This document shows positions 1 to 8,568 of a stretch of 10,507 nt of DNA, one piece after another. The position numbers and the translations under genes are program-made. The stretch's first letter is position 1; every line of letters starts with the position of its first letter. The notes under the pieces were generated by a model. That model saw only the letters and a list, made by a program, of their open reading frames with translations, was not told the DNA's origin and searched no databases. Source of the stretch: JBEKZQ01 sp049509675 (GTDB taxonomy: Bacteria; Planctomycetota; Planctomycetia; Pirellulales; Thermoguttaceae); NCBI GenBank assembly GCA_049509675.1, contig JBEKZQ010000215.1, forward strand, positions 1 through 10,507. Reading direction: 5' to 3'.

Positions 1-2
1 AG

Positions 3-587
3 CATGTTCTCAAGCATATCTGCGGAAATCGCGGGATTACTCCTCTCGATGAGCTGAAGCCTCACGGCAGCGTCGACACGCTCCTGGAAAGCATCCCTGT
101 ACGGCTCAAAGCGAGTGAAGATGGCGACATCGTCGGCGTGGTGATCGACGCCGATACCGACGTGAAGGCACGCTGGCAGTCGTTGCGAGACCGACTCATC
201 AACGTGGGATACCAGAACGTCCCGGCCGACCCCACGCCGGATGGTTCGATTCTTGACCCTCCCCCACAGACACTGTTGCCACGGGTGGGCATTTGGATCA
301 TGCCGGACAACCAGACCAACGGAATTCTGGAAGACTTCCTGCGATTCCTCGTTCCGCAGGGAGGCGCGCTCTTCAACCACGTGCGGTCCAGCGTTACGAG
401 AATTCCCGAGGCAGATCGGCGGTTTGGCCCGCTTGCCGAGCCCAAGGCTATCATTCACACCTGGCTCGCGTGGCAGGAGGAACCGGGCAAACCCCTTGGA
501 ACTGCGATCACAGCGCGGTTTCTTGATGCCAACGTTGCCCAGGTTGATGTGCTCGTCTCATGGCTTAAGCGACTCTTCTTCTCGTAA
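3..587 (+). CDS. DUF3226 family TOPRIM-fold protein, 5' end cut by window
   Basis: The frame is open from the first complete codon of the window to a TAA at 585-587, giving 194 visible residues. I recognise the DUF3226 family: an initial helix HVLKHICGNRGI, then an IPxxLK helix, a strand ending in VVIDADTD (acidic residues at visible positions 49, 51 and 53, near nt 147-161), RWQSLRDRL, GVWIMPDN-like GIWIMPDN, and the C-terminal segment from HTWLAWQEEPGKPLG to VSWLKRLF. DUF3226 proteins are relatives of OLD/DUF4435 TOPRIM proteins. The usual VEGxDD motif with the catalytic Glu would lie just before the visible His, so only about 15-30 residues are missing. A GTG at 138 could be read as a start but would delete conserved sequence. 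Such genes are often beside an AAA ATPase; here that would be off-window. Family call is firm; nuclease activity and a defence role are inference. Confidence 0.85.
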   Translation, partial: HVLKHICGNRGITPLDELKPHGSVDTLLESIPVRLKASEDGDIVGVVIDADTDVKARWQSLRDRLINVGYQNVPADPTPDGSILDPPPQTLLPRVGIWIMPDNQTNGILEDFLRFLVPQGGALFNHVRSSVTRIPEADRRFGPLAEPKAIIHTWLAWQEEPGKPLGTAITARFLDANVAQVDVLVSWLKRLFFS

Positions 588-843
588 GCCCAGGATGCCG
601 GGCATGAAACAGGTGGCAGCCACCGATGGGATCTAGGCGTTGTGGTCCTGAGGAGTAACCTTCGGTTCCGTAGTCGGAGCCGAAAGTTCGTCCCGAGAAG
701 CCTTGAACTATGTGTGGCAACGAGTATCCTCCGGTTGCCGACATTAAGCAAACTGTCTTAAATTATCGTAATACAGCGGCTCCAAGATAGTACCCAACAA
801 CACTCAGGTGGCATCGCACACGAAGGTCAATCTGCGCGGCGGG
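588..843. other. Convergent spacer with small hairpins, no gene
   Basis: This 256-bp spacer separates the ends of two converging genes. No credible ORF lies in it. Part of it (about 740-790) is AT-richer than the flanking genes. It holds three short dyads: 612-617 with 619-624 (GGTGGC/GCCACC, one-base centre), 661-670 with 675-684, and 716-721 with 734-739 (GGCAAC/GTTGCC). These may end or stabilise the two converging transcripts, but none is followed by a T-tract on either strand. Confidence 0.5.
661..684. terminator. Possible bidirectional terminator hairpin
   Basis: TTCGGTTCCG at 661-670 pairs with CGGAGCCGAA at 675-684 around a four-base TAGT loop. All ten positions pair if one G-U wobble is allowed. 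It lies between converging genes, where a two-way terminator would be expected. No T-run follows on either strand, so a classic intrinsic terminator is not shown; it may instead be a simple 3'-end stabilising hairpin. Confidence 0.35.
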
Positions 844-3687
<2,844 letters not shown>

Positions 3688-3761
3688 CGGCGCTCTCCCC
3701 CCAAAAAGTGCCCTCCACAGGCATCACCGCCATCGAATTGTAGGTCAGGGTAGTTGCGCAG

Positions 3762-3810
3762 CCGTCAGAGACGGAGTAGTTTTCCCAGGCCGCTATCGCC
3801 CGGCGCGGCC
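3762..3810 (-). promoter_or_regulatory. Possible structured leader upstream of the kinase gene
   Basis: Read on the minus strand, the kinase leader contains two hairpins about 75-125 nt before the start codon: GGCCGC/GCGGCC (plus-strand 3788-3793 with 3805-3810, 11-nt loop) and CCGTC/GACGG (3762-3766 with 3770-3774, 3-nt loop). If transcription starts upstream of 3810 both would be in the 5' leader. I do not recognise a known riboswitch class. The stems are short and GC-rich, so chance formation is possible. Confidence 0.25.
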
Positions 3811-3840
3811 GCCTAACCCGCAAAATCGTTGTACTCCGTG

Positions 3841-3897
3841 CGGTTTGAAATGATCCTAACCGCAGCAACAGGGAACGGATCGCATCATTACAAACCG
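3841..3897. repeat. Inverted repeat with 14-bp arms
   Basis: CGGTTTGAAATGAT at 3841-3854 is the reverse complement of ATCATTACAAACCG at 3884-3897 with one mismatch (13 of 14), leaving a 29-nt loop. A second competing dyad, TGCGGTT at 3839-3845 with AACCGCA at 3858-3864, is perfect and shares part of the left arm, so two mutually exclusive folds are possible. It lies in the divergent spacer 5' of the kinase gene. It could be a regulator-binding dyad, a leader fold or a small dispersed repeat. Confidence 0.55.
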
Positions 3898-3940
3898 TTC
3901 ACAGCATGAAGGCCGCGTAACCGTTCACGGGCCGGGGACT

Positions 3941-4001
3941 GGTCCATTTTTCGGCCAGAAGATGCGGTATTGCGAATCGACGACGGCCGAAAACATGGAC
4001 C
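3941..4001. repeat. Inverted repeat with 16/17-nt arms
   Basis: GGTCCATTTTTCGGCC at 3941-3956 pairs with GGCCGAAAACATGGACC at 3985-4001, complementary except for a one-base insertion and its immediate neighbour, with a 28-nt loop. The copy of AACCGTTCAC at 3919-3928 lies just to its left. The layout resembles the short palindromic intergenic repeats seen in planctomycete genomes, but I cannot name the family or confirm copy number from this window. Confidence 0.5.
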
Positions 4002-4239
4002 CGGGTACCCTCTGGGTGCCTTCCCGGCGGCACTTCGGCGAAAACAACCTGGTCCGCTTCAAGCGGGTTGACCAAGTTCGTGGTCAGCCGCGACCAGCAG
4101 GTGATGGGTAGGAATGCCGTTTCGCGCCGGCTTCCGATTCCCTGCGGCCGCAACTCCGCGGTTTTACCTTGGCTCGCCAGTTGCGGGCGGGGCTGTTTCT
4201 TGGCAAGATAGGGAATACGGCCCGTCGCAAGAAATGCGC

Positions 4240-4323
4240 GACACTAGCCCGAAGCGCAAGCGAGGGAAGAATCGGGAAGAACCCCGGCATTTCCGACCCT
4301 CGCTTGCGCTTCGGGCTAGTGTC
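4240..4323. repeat. REP-like palindromic element, perfect 27-bp arms
   Basis: The left arm at 4240-4266 and the right arm at 4297-4323 are exact reverse complements over all 27 positions, with a 30-nt loop. The arm starts GACACTAGCCCGAAGCGC and ends in GAGGG. The left arm matches the left arm of a second copy near 7390 at 26 of 28 positions, so this is a dispersed repeat rather than a chance hairpin. It ends 28 bp before the Shine-Dalgarno sequence of the glutaminase-like gene, so it could sit in that gene's 5' leader. The sequence is familiar to me from planctomycete intergenic regions, where it is often mistranslated as LARSASEG-type peptides. No transposase is nearby; any mobilisation would be in trans. 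Confidence 0.85.
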
Positions 4324-4361
4324 TGCCGGTTTCGCAAGCCCACCACCAGCAGGAGCAGCCC

Positions 4362-6932
4362 ATGTCGCAGTTCAAGCTTGCCCTTTCGATCGCTGTCGCG
4401 GCGGTCGCGTTGACCAGCCCCGCCGTTTCCCGAGCGGCCGTCAAGACGGCCGGCTTCCGGCCGCCGGCGGTGCCGCTGGTTGCCAACAGCCCCTACTTGA
4501 GCATCTGGTCGGAGGCCGATCGTCTGACCGACGACGCCACGCGACACTGGACCCGCCGCGAGCACGCGCTGCTGAGTCTGATCCGCGTCGACGGCAAGGC
4601 GTACCGGCTGATGGGCAACGTTCCCAAACAAGTGCCGGCCCTGCCGCAGGTCGCATTGCAAGTCCTGCCCACCCGCAGCATCTACCAGTTCGAGAATGCC
4701 CAGGTCCGCGTCACGCTCACATTCATGACCGCCATGCTGCCGGACGATTTGGAGGTGCTGGCCCGGCCGCTGAGTTACATCACCTGGCAGGTCCGCTCCC
4801 GCGACGGCGGGGAGCATGCAATCTCGATCTACGACAGCACCAGCTCGCGGCTGGCGGTCAATGAGCCCAAGGAGAATGTGGAGTGGGCCGCGGCAACGGC
4901 GGGCGATTTGACCGTCTTGCGGGCCGGCACGCAGGAACAGCCGGTGTTGGGTTCCTGCGGCGACGACCATCGCATCAATTGGGGCTATGTCTACGCGGTG
5001 GCCCCCACCGCACAGGCCCGCTCGGCCATCGGCGCCAGCCAGGCGCTGTTGGCCGGTTTCGTCAACGACGGCACGCTTCCCGGAGAGGTCGATCGGCGCA
5101 TGCCCCGGGCCAGCAACGATGACGAGCCGGTATTGGCCTTCGCGCTGGATCTGGGCCGGGTGGGGGCCGAAACGGTCGCGCGCACCGTGATCGTGGCCTA
5201 CGATGAGATTTACGCCATCAAGTATTTCGGTCAGAAGCTGCGGCCCTATTGGCGGCGGAACGGAGCCCAACCGGCCGACCTGTTCCGGGCGGCCCACCGC
5301 GATTACCCGCTGCTGGCCCGGCGCTGCGCCGAGTTCGACCGGCAGCTCATGGCCGACATGACCCGCGTGGGCGGCGCCCGCTACGCGCAGATTGCCGCCC
5401 TGGCCTATCGCGAGGCCCTGGCGGCCTGCGGCCTGGCCGCCGACGCCCACAAGCAACCGCTGCTGTTCACCAAGGAGAACACCAGCAACGGCGACATCGC
5501 CACGGTCGACGTCTTCTATCCCATGGACCCGATGCTCATTCTGCTTAGCCCCACGCTGGCCAAGGCGTCGCTGGTCCACGTGCTGGCCTATGCGGCCTCG
5601 CCGCACTGGAAGTTCCCCAACGCGCCGCACGACCTGGGCACCTATCCGATCGTCATGGGTCGCGACGACGGCGGCGAGGGCATGCCCGTGGAAGAAAGCG
5701 GCAACATGCTCCTGCTCTGCGATGCGATCGCCCAGGCGGAGGGCAAAGCCGATTTCGTCGCCCCCTGGTGGCCGCAACTTACGCAGTGGGCGCATTACCT
5801 GGAGAACTACGGCCTCGATCCCGAGAACCAGCTTTGCACCGACGACTTCATGGGCCATTTGGCGCACAACGCCAATCTTTCCGTGAAGGCCATTTTGGGC
5901 CTGGCCGCCTACGGCGACCTGTGCCGCATGCGCGGAGAAACGGCGCAGGCCGAGAAGTACCGGAACCTGGCGAAAGCCGACGCCCGCCATTGGCTCAAGG
6001 CGGCCGCCGAGGGCGATCATTCGCGCCTGGCCTTCGATCAGCCCAAGACCTGGAGCCAAAAGTACAACCTGGCGTGGGACCGGATCCTGGGACTGAACGT
6101 CTTCCCGCCCTCGGTGGCGCGGCAGGAGATCGCCTTTTACAAGACGGTCATGCAGCCCTACGGCCTGCCGCTGGATTCGCGCACGCGATTGACCAAGACC
6201 GACTGGTCGGTATGGACCGCCGCCTTGGCAGAAGAGCAAGCCGATTTCGAGGCCCTCGTCGCGCCGATCTACGATTACCTGAACGAGACCACCGCCCGCG
6301 ACCCGTTGGCCGATTCCTACGTGACCAACGACAAGCGCAGCGGCGGCATGCATGCCCGGCCGGTGGTGGGCGGCATCTTCATCAAGATGCTGGCCGACCC
6401 GGCCGTGTGGAAGAAATGGGCTGCTGCCGACCGCGCGAAGGTCGGCGATTGGGCGCCGCTGCCGCCGCCGCCGAAGACGACTGTGGTTGTGCCCACGTCG
6501 CAGCACCAGGCCGTCTCCTGGCGCTACACCATCCAGAAGCCCGCGGATCGCTGGACCGAGCCGGCTTTCGACGATAGCGGCTGGAAATCGGGCCCCGGCG
6601 GTTTCGGCACCCGCGGCACCCCCGGCGCGGTAATCGGCACAGTCTGGAACACCGACGACATCTGGCTCCGCCGGGAAATCACCATGCCCGAAGGATCGTT
6701 TGCCGATCTCCAATTCCTCGTTTATCACGACGAGGACGTGGAAATCTACGTCAACGGAGTCCTGGCGGCCACGGAGAACGGCTTCCGGACCGAATATGTC
6801 CTGATGGACATCCGTCGCGCGGCCAAAGCCCTGTTGAAGCCGGGGGCCAAGATCACGCTGGCCGTACACTGCCATCAGACTGAGGGCGGGCAGGGCGTCG
6901 ATGTTGGGTTGGTGAACGTCGTGCAACCGTAA
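4362..6932 (+). CDS. Exported glutaminase-A-like protein (DUF4964/5127/4965/1793) with C-terminal jelly-roll domain
   Basis: An 856-residue protein with a signal peptide (hydrophobic 6-20, probable cleavage after SRA at 23-25). FRPPAVPLVANSPYLSIWS and DDATRHW at about 32-63 match the DUF4964 start of the family. Residues about 95-320 match DUF5127, about 330-500 match DUF4965 (KENTSNGDIATVDVFYPMDP at 371-390; DLGTYPI 424-430), and about 500-685 match DUF1793 (LCTDDFMGHLAHNANLSVKA 491-510; KTDWSVWTAAL 612-622). After a proline-rich linker (about 698-706), residues 715-854 look like a galactose-binding-type beta-sandwich (FDDSGWKSGPGGFG; DIWLRREI; VYVNGV-like EIYVNGVLA). The named activity comes from fungal glutaminase A; the bacterial substrate is uncertain and a carbohydrate-active role is possible. 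AGGAG ends 6 nt before the ATG. It appears monocistronic. Confidence 0.9.
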   Translation: MSQFKLALSIAVAAVALTSPAVSRAAVKTAGFRPPAVPLVANSPYLSIWSEADRLTDDATRHWTRREHALLSLIRVDGKAYRLMGNVPKQVPALPQVALQVLPTRSIYQFENAQVRVTLTFMTAMLPDDLEVLARPLSYITWQVRSRDGGEHAISIYDSTSSRLAVNEPKENVEWAAATAGDLTVLRAGTQEQPVLGSCGDDHRINWGYVYAVAPTAQARSAIGASQALLAGFVNDGTLPGEVDRRMPRASNDDEPVLAFALDLGRVGAETVARTVIVAYDEIYAIKYFGQKLRPYWRRNGAQPADLFRAAHRDYPLLARRCAEFDRQLMADMTRVGGARYAQIAALAYREALAACGLAADAHKQPLLFTKENTSNGDIATVDVFYPMDPMLILLSPTLAKASLVHVLAYAASPHWKFPNAPHDLGTYPIVMGRDDGGEGMPVEESGNMLLLCDAIAQAEGKADFVAPWWPQLTQWAHYLENYGLDPENQLCTDDFMGHLAHNANLSVKAILGLAAYGDLCRMRGETAQAEKYRNLAKADARHWLKAAAEGDHSRLAFDQPKTWSQKYNLAWDRILGLNVFPPSVARQEIAFYKTVMQPYGLPLDSRTRLTKTDWSVWTAALAEEQADFEALVAPIYDYLNETTARDPLADSYVTNDKRSGGMHARPVVGGIFIKMLADPAVWKKWAAADRAKVGDWAPLPPPPKTTVVVPTSQHQAVSWRYTIQKPADRWTEPAFDDSGWKSGPGGFGTRGTPGAVIGTVWNTDDIWLRREITMPEGSFADLQFLVYHDEDVEIYVNGVLAATENGFRTEYVLMDIRRAAKALLKPGAKITLAVHCHQTEGGQGVDVGLVNVVQP

Positions 6933-6977
6933 TCCCGGCACACGGCCGGCTGGCCCTGGTGCGTGGTCGCTGCCGCC
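6933..6977. other. Short convergent spacer
   Basis: Only 45 bp separate two converging stop codons. A weak GC-rich dyad (GGCC 6944-6947 with 6952-6955, loosely extended by CACAC and GTGCGTG) could form a shared 3' hairpin, but there is no T-tract. Nothing else is visible. Confidence 0.25.
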
Positions 6978-7286
6978 CTACTCGCCGAACAGGACCATCG
7001 CCACGTTTTCCGCTTGCTCGTCGTTGAGCGTAATGCGATGTTGCTTGAAGACCTGTCGCACGGCCCGGCTGAGCGCCGACATGGCTGCCGCCTCCAGTTC
7101 ATGGCAGACGGCTTGCGAGGCGCGGACCAGATCCAGGGCCTTGGTTTCCACCGCGTCGAGCACGATTTCCGGCACGGGGGCTTTCTTGGCGGGCTTTTTC
7201 TTGCCGCCCTTGCCGGCCGCGGCGCCCTTGGCCGGGCCTTTCTTTGCCGTGCGTTTCGCCTCGCCGCCGCTTTTCTTCTTTGCCAT
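6978..7286 (-). CDS. Small basic protein with histone-H1-like Lys/Ala tail and helical C-terminal domain
   Basis: A 102-residue protein that I do not assign to a named family. Residues 1-37 are almost entirely Lys, Ala, Gly and Pro, with KKP-AKK repeats like the tails of histone H1 and bacterial H1-like nucleoid proteins. Residues about 38-102 look like a folded, mostly helical domain (PEIVLDAVETKALDLVRAS, then AMSALSRAVRQVFKQH, then LNDEQAENVAMVLFGE). The longer open frame extends upstream to 7877 through repeats and another gene, so the ATG at 7284-7286 is chosen: it has GGAG 8 nt upstream and begins the Lys-rich segment. DNA or RNA binding by the tail is inference from composition. The C-terminal domain, unlike a pure H1-like tail protein, suggests a partner or dimerisation module. 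Expressed alone, convergent with the glutaminase-like gene. Confidence 0.8.
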   Translation of the reverse strand: MAKKKSGGEAKRTAKKGPAKGAAAGKGGKKKPAKKAPVPEIVLDAVETKALDLVRASQAVCHELEAAAMSALSRAVRQVFKQHRITLNDEQAENVAMVLFGE

Positions 7287-7345
7287 TGCTCGTGCTCCAA
7301 GGAGAAAGTATTCCGTCCGTCTCGTGTTCGAGCCTACCGCAAACC

Positions 7346-7525
7346 GTTGTGCGGCACAACCCCCGGAGAACTGCAAAGTTGCGGTGCGAGACACTAGCCC
7401 GAAGCGCCAGCAAGGGAGAATTGCCGCAAATCCTTCGCTGGCGCGTCGGGCTAGTGTGCGGAATGGACCCGCGGGCGAAAGACTTCGCGCACTTTGCAGT
7501 TTTCCTGCGCACAACCCCCGGAGAA
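7346..7525. repeat. Nested REP/MITE-like palindromic element, second copy
   Basis: The core is an inverted repeat, 7391-7417 with 7431-7457 (24 of 27 positions complementary, 13-nt loop), starting ACACTAGCCCGAAGCGC and clearly a diverged copy of the 4240-4323 element. Around it are a second pair of arms, GGAGAACTGCAAAGT at 7365-7379 with ACTTTGCAGTTTTCC at 7491-7505 (14 of 15), and an outer pair, GTTGTGCG at 7346-7353 with CGCACAAC at 7508-7515. A 16-bp direct repeat, CACAACCCCCGGAGAA, occurs at 7355-7370 and 7510-7525. The symmetry suggests a non-autonomous element of roughly 170 bp, or a palindrome enlarged by duplication. Boundaries are uncertain. Confidence 0.7.
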
Positions 7526-7539
7526 TCCGCCGGCGGTTC

Positions 7540-7568
7540 TTGTAAGGCGTCGCCCGGCAAGAGATAAT
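7540..7568 (+). promoter_or_regulatory. Probable sigma70-type promoter of the esterase-reductase unit
   Basis: TTGTAA at 7540-7545 and GATAAT at 7563-7568 are separated by 17 nt, matching the -35 and -10 consensus at four and five of six positions. Transcription would start near 7575, giving a leader of about 65 nt before the ATG at 7642. The -10 box overlaps the upstream in-frame ATG at 7567, which argues against that start. Planctomycete promoters are poorly defined, so this remains a prediction. Confidence 0.45.
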
Positions 7569-7575
7569 GCCGGTT

Positions 7576-7596
7576 CGTAACCACTCAACGGTTACG
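7576..7596. promoter_or_regulatory. Operator-like dyad at the predicted transcription start
   Basis: CGTAACC at 7576-7582 and GGTTACG at 7590-7596 are perfect 7-bp inverted repeats separated by ACTCAAC. The dyad covers the expected start point and first transcribed bases downstream of the 7563-7568 -10 box, a usual place for a repressor site. It could equally form a small 5' hairpin. No regulator gene lies nearby. Confidence 0.35.
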
Positions 7597-7625
7597 CCGA
7601 TAACGGTGCTGTTTTCCACAACGAC

Positions 7626-7631
7626 AAGGAG
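7626..7631 (+). promoter_or_regulatory. Ribosome binding site deciding the esterase start
   Basis: AAGGAG ends 10 nt before the ATG at 7642-7644. The reading frame is open back to an ATG at 7567, but no comparable site precedes that codon, and the 25 extra residues would push the signal peptide away from the N-terminus. Confidence 0.7.
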
Positions 7632-7641
7632 AGACGAGATC

Positions 7642-8556
7642 ATGGTGCAACTGACCCGCGACCTTTGGCGGCCGGGTATTTTGGCCGCCCTGTTGGCTTG
7701 CTTGTGTGCGTTGACAACTGCTTCGGCGGTCGGCGCCGAGCGGCCGCTGACGATCAGTGTCTGGCCCGGTCCGGCGCCCGGCGAGAAGGGCGACATCGGG
7801 CCGGAACATCTCCAGCCGCCGCAGAAGGAGCCCAAGCCGATCCAGCGGTTGACCGACGTGAGCAAACCCACCATCACCGTCTATCCACCCGCCAGGCACG
7901 CAGGTCCCACGACCGCCGTGTTGATCTGCCCCGGCGGCGGATACAGCATCCTGGCCATGGATCTGGAGGGAACGGAAGTGGCCGACTGGCTGAACTCGAT
8001 CGGCGCGACGGGCGTCGTGCTCAAGTATCGCGTGCCGGCCCGCAAGGATCAGCCCAAGCACCTTGCCCCGCTGCAGGATGCGCAGCGGGCCATGAGCCTG
8101 GTCCGCGCTCATGCCGGAGAGTGGAACATCAGGCCCGATCGCATCGGCGTGCTGGGCTTTTCGGCCGGCGGGCACCTGGCGGCCGCCACGGCCACGAATC
8201 ACCAACGCCGGCAATACGCGCCGCTGGACGAGGTCGATAAGATCAGTTGCCGGCCGGACTTCGCCGTGTTGATCTATCCGGCCTATCTCACGGCCGGAGA
8301 TCGGCTGGCTGCCGAGATCGCCGTGGACGCCAAGTCGCCGCCCACCTTTTTCGCCCACGCCGGCAACGACGGCATCAGCGCGGACAACAGCATCACCATG
8401 TACCGAGCGCTTCGCAAGGCGAATGTCGCCGCCGAGTTGCACGTTTACACCCTCGGAGGCCACGGCTTCGGGCTCCGCCCCAGCGGCAACCCCTGCTGCA
8501 CCTGGCCGCAGCGATGCGAACAATGGATGAAAAGCTCCGCGCTGTTGGACAAGTAA
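7642..8556 (+). CDS. Exported alpha/beta hydrolase, acetylxylan-esterase/carboxylesterase type
   Basis: A 304-residue protein with an N-terminal export signal: hydrophobic 12-30, probable cleavage after VGA at 30-32. A Cys at 20 preceded by LLA resembles a weak lipobox, so lipoprotein processing is an alternative. The hydrolase fold shows the oxyanion segment CPGGGY (96-101), nucleophile Ser174 in GFSAGG, acid Asp243 in HAGND, and His274 in GGHGFG, so the catalytic triad is complete. The N-terminal LTISVWPGPAPGE opening is typical of the secreted esterases often annotated as xylanase or acetylxylan esterase in planctomycetes and Bacteroidetes. A role in removing acyl groups from a polysaccharide is inferred, not shown. 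It is followed after 12 bp by the aldo/keto reductase and probably shares its mRNA. The start was chosen by AAGGAG, the promoter position and the signal peptide. Confidence 0.88.
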   Translation: MVQLTRDLWRPGILAALLACLCALTTASAVGAERPLTISVWPGPAPGEKGDIGPEHLQPPQKEPKPIQRLTDVSKPTITVYPPARHAGPTTAVLICPGGGYSILAMDLEGTEVADWLNSIGATGVVLKYRVPARKDQPKHLAPLQDAQRAMSLVRAHAGEWNIRPDRIGVLGFSAGGHLAAATATNHQRRQYAPLDEVDKISCRPDFAVLIYPAYLTAGDRLAAEIAVDAKSPPTFFAHAGNDGISADNSITMYRALRKANVAAELHVYTLGGHGFGLRPSGNPCCTWPQRCEQWMKSSALLDK

Positions 8557-8568
8557 CGATCAAACATA

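Larger units (their letters stand above)
3688..4361. other. Divergent spacer rich in inverted repeats, no credible gene
   Basis: This 674-bp region separates the 5' ends of the kinase gene (minus) and the glutaminase-like gene (plus), so both promoters should be here; I could not identify a convincing -35/-10 pair for either. It contains the hairpins at 3762-3774 and 3788-3810, inverted repeats 3841-3897 and 3941-4001, alternating TGGTC/GACCA words at 4050-4096, a 10-bp direct repeat (AACCGTTCAC at 3893-3902 and 3919-3928) and the large palindrome 4240-4323. An 84-codon minus-strand frame (3899-4153) reads through several of these repeats, matches no family I know and is judged spurious. Confidence 0.6.
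7287..7641. other. Divergent spacer with nested repeat and promoter, no gene
   Basis: This 355-bp spacer lies between the starts of the H1-like gene (minus) and the esterase gene (plus). It contains the layered repeat 7346-7525, a sigma70-like promoter at 7540-7568 and a dyad at 7576-7596. Overlapping plus-strand frames here (beginning 7024 and 7244) run through the palindrome and are not supported as genes. Confidence 0.6.

Noticed and set aside
138..587. GTG at 138 as the start of the DUF3226 gene
   Set aside because: The frame is open back to the window edge and the upstream residues (HVLKHIC, IPVRLK) fit the family, so the gene begins outside the window.
3762..3870. A known riboswitch (for example c-di-GMP type) ahead of the kinase
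   Set aside because: Hairpins are present but I could not match the conserved core bases of any riboswitch class.
3899..4153. An 84-codon minus-strand frame in the divergent spacer
   Set aside because: It crosses the inverted repeat 3941-4001 and other repeated words, matches no family I know, and overlaps likely regulatory DNA; more likely a translated repeat.
3841..4323. CRISPR-like array
   Set aside because: The repeats are palindromes of different sequence, not identical direct repeats with regular spacers.
4164..6941. A 925-codon minus-strand open frame covering the whole glutaminase-like gene
   Set aside because: It is antisense to a gene with clear family motifs, its translation is rich in Gly, Arg, Val and His with no recognisable domain, and its C-terminal end runs through the palindrome. 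High GC with biased third positions explains such long shadows.
7355..7525. The 16-bp direct repeat as a target-site duplication
   Set aside because: Not adopted as a firm call: 16 bp is long for a duplication made by small elements, and the repeat overlaps the start of the middle inverted arm, so it may belong to the element itself.
7567..7641. Upstream ATG extending the esterase by 25 residues
   Set aside because: It overlaps the predicted -10 box, lacks a ribosome binding site and would displace the signal peptide; the ATG at 7642 has AAGGAG.
7287..7877. The 299-codon minus-strand frame extending the H1-like protein upstream
   Set aside because: The extension runs antisense through the esterase gene and through the nested repeat; the internal ATG at 7286 has its own Shine-Dalgarno and starts the Lys-rich segment.
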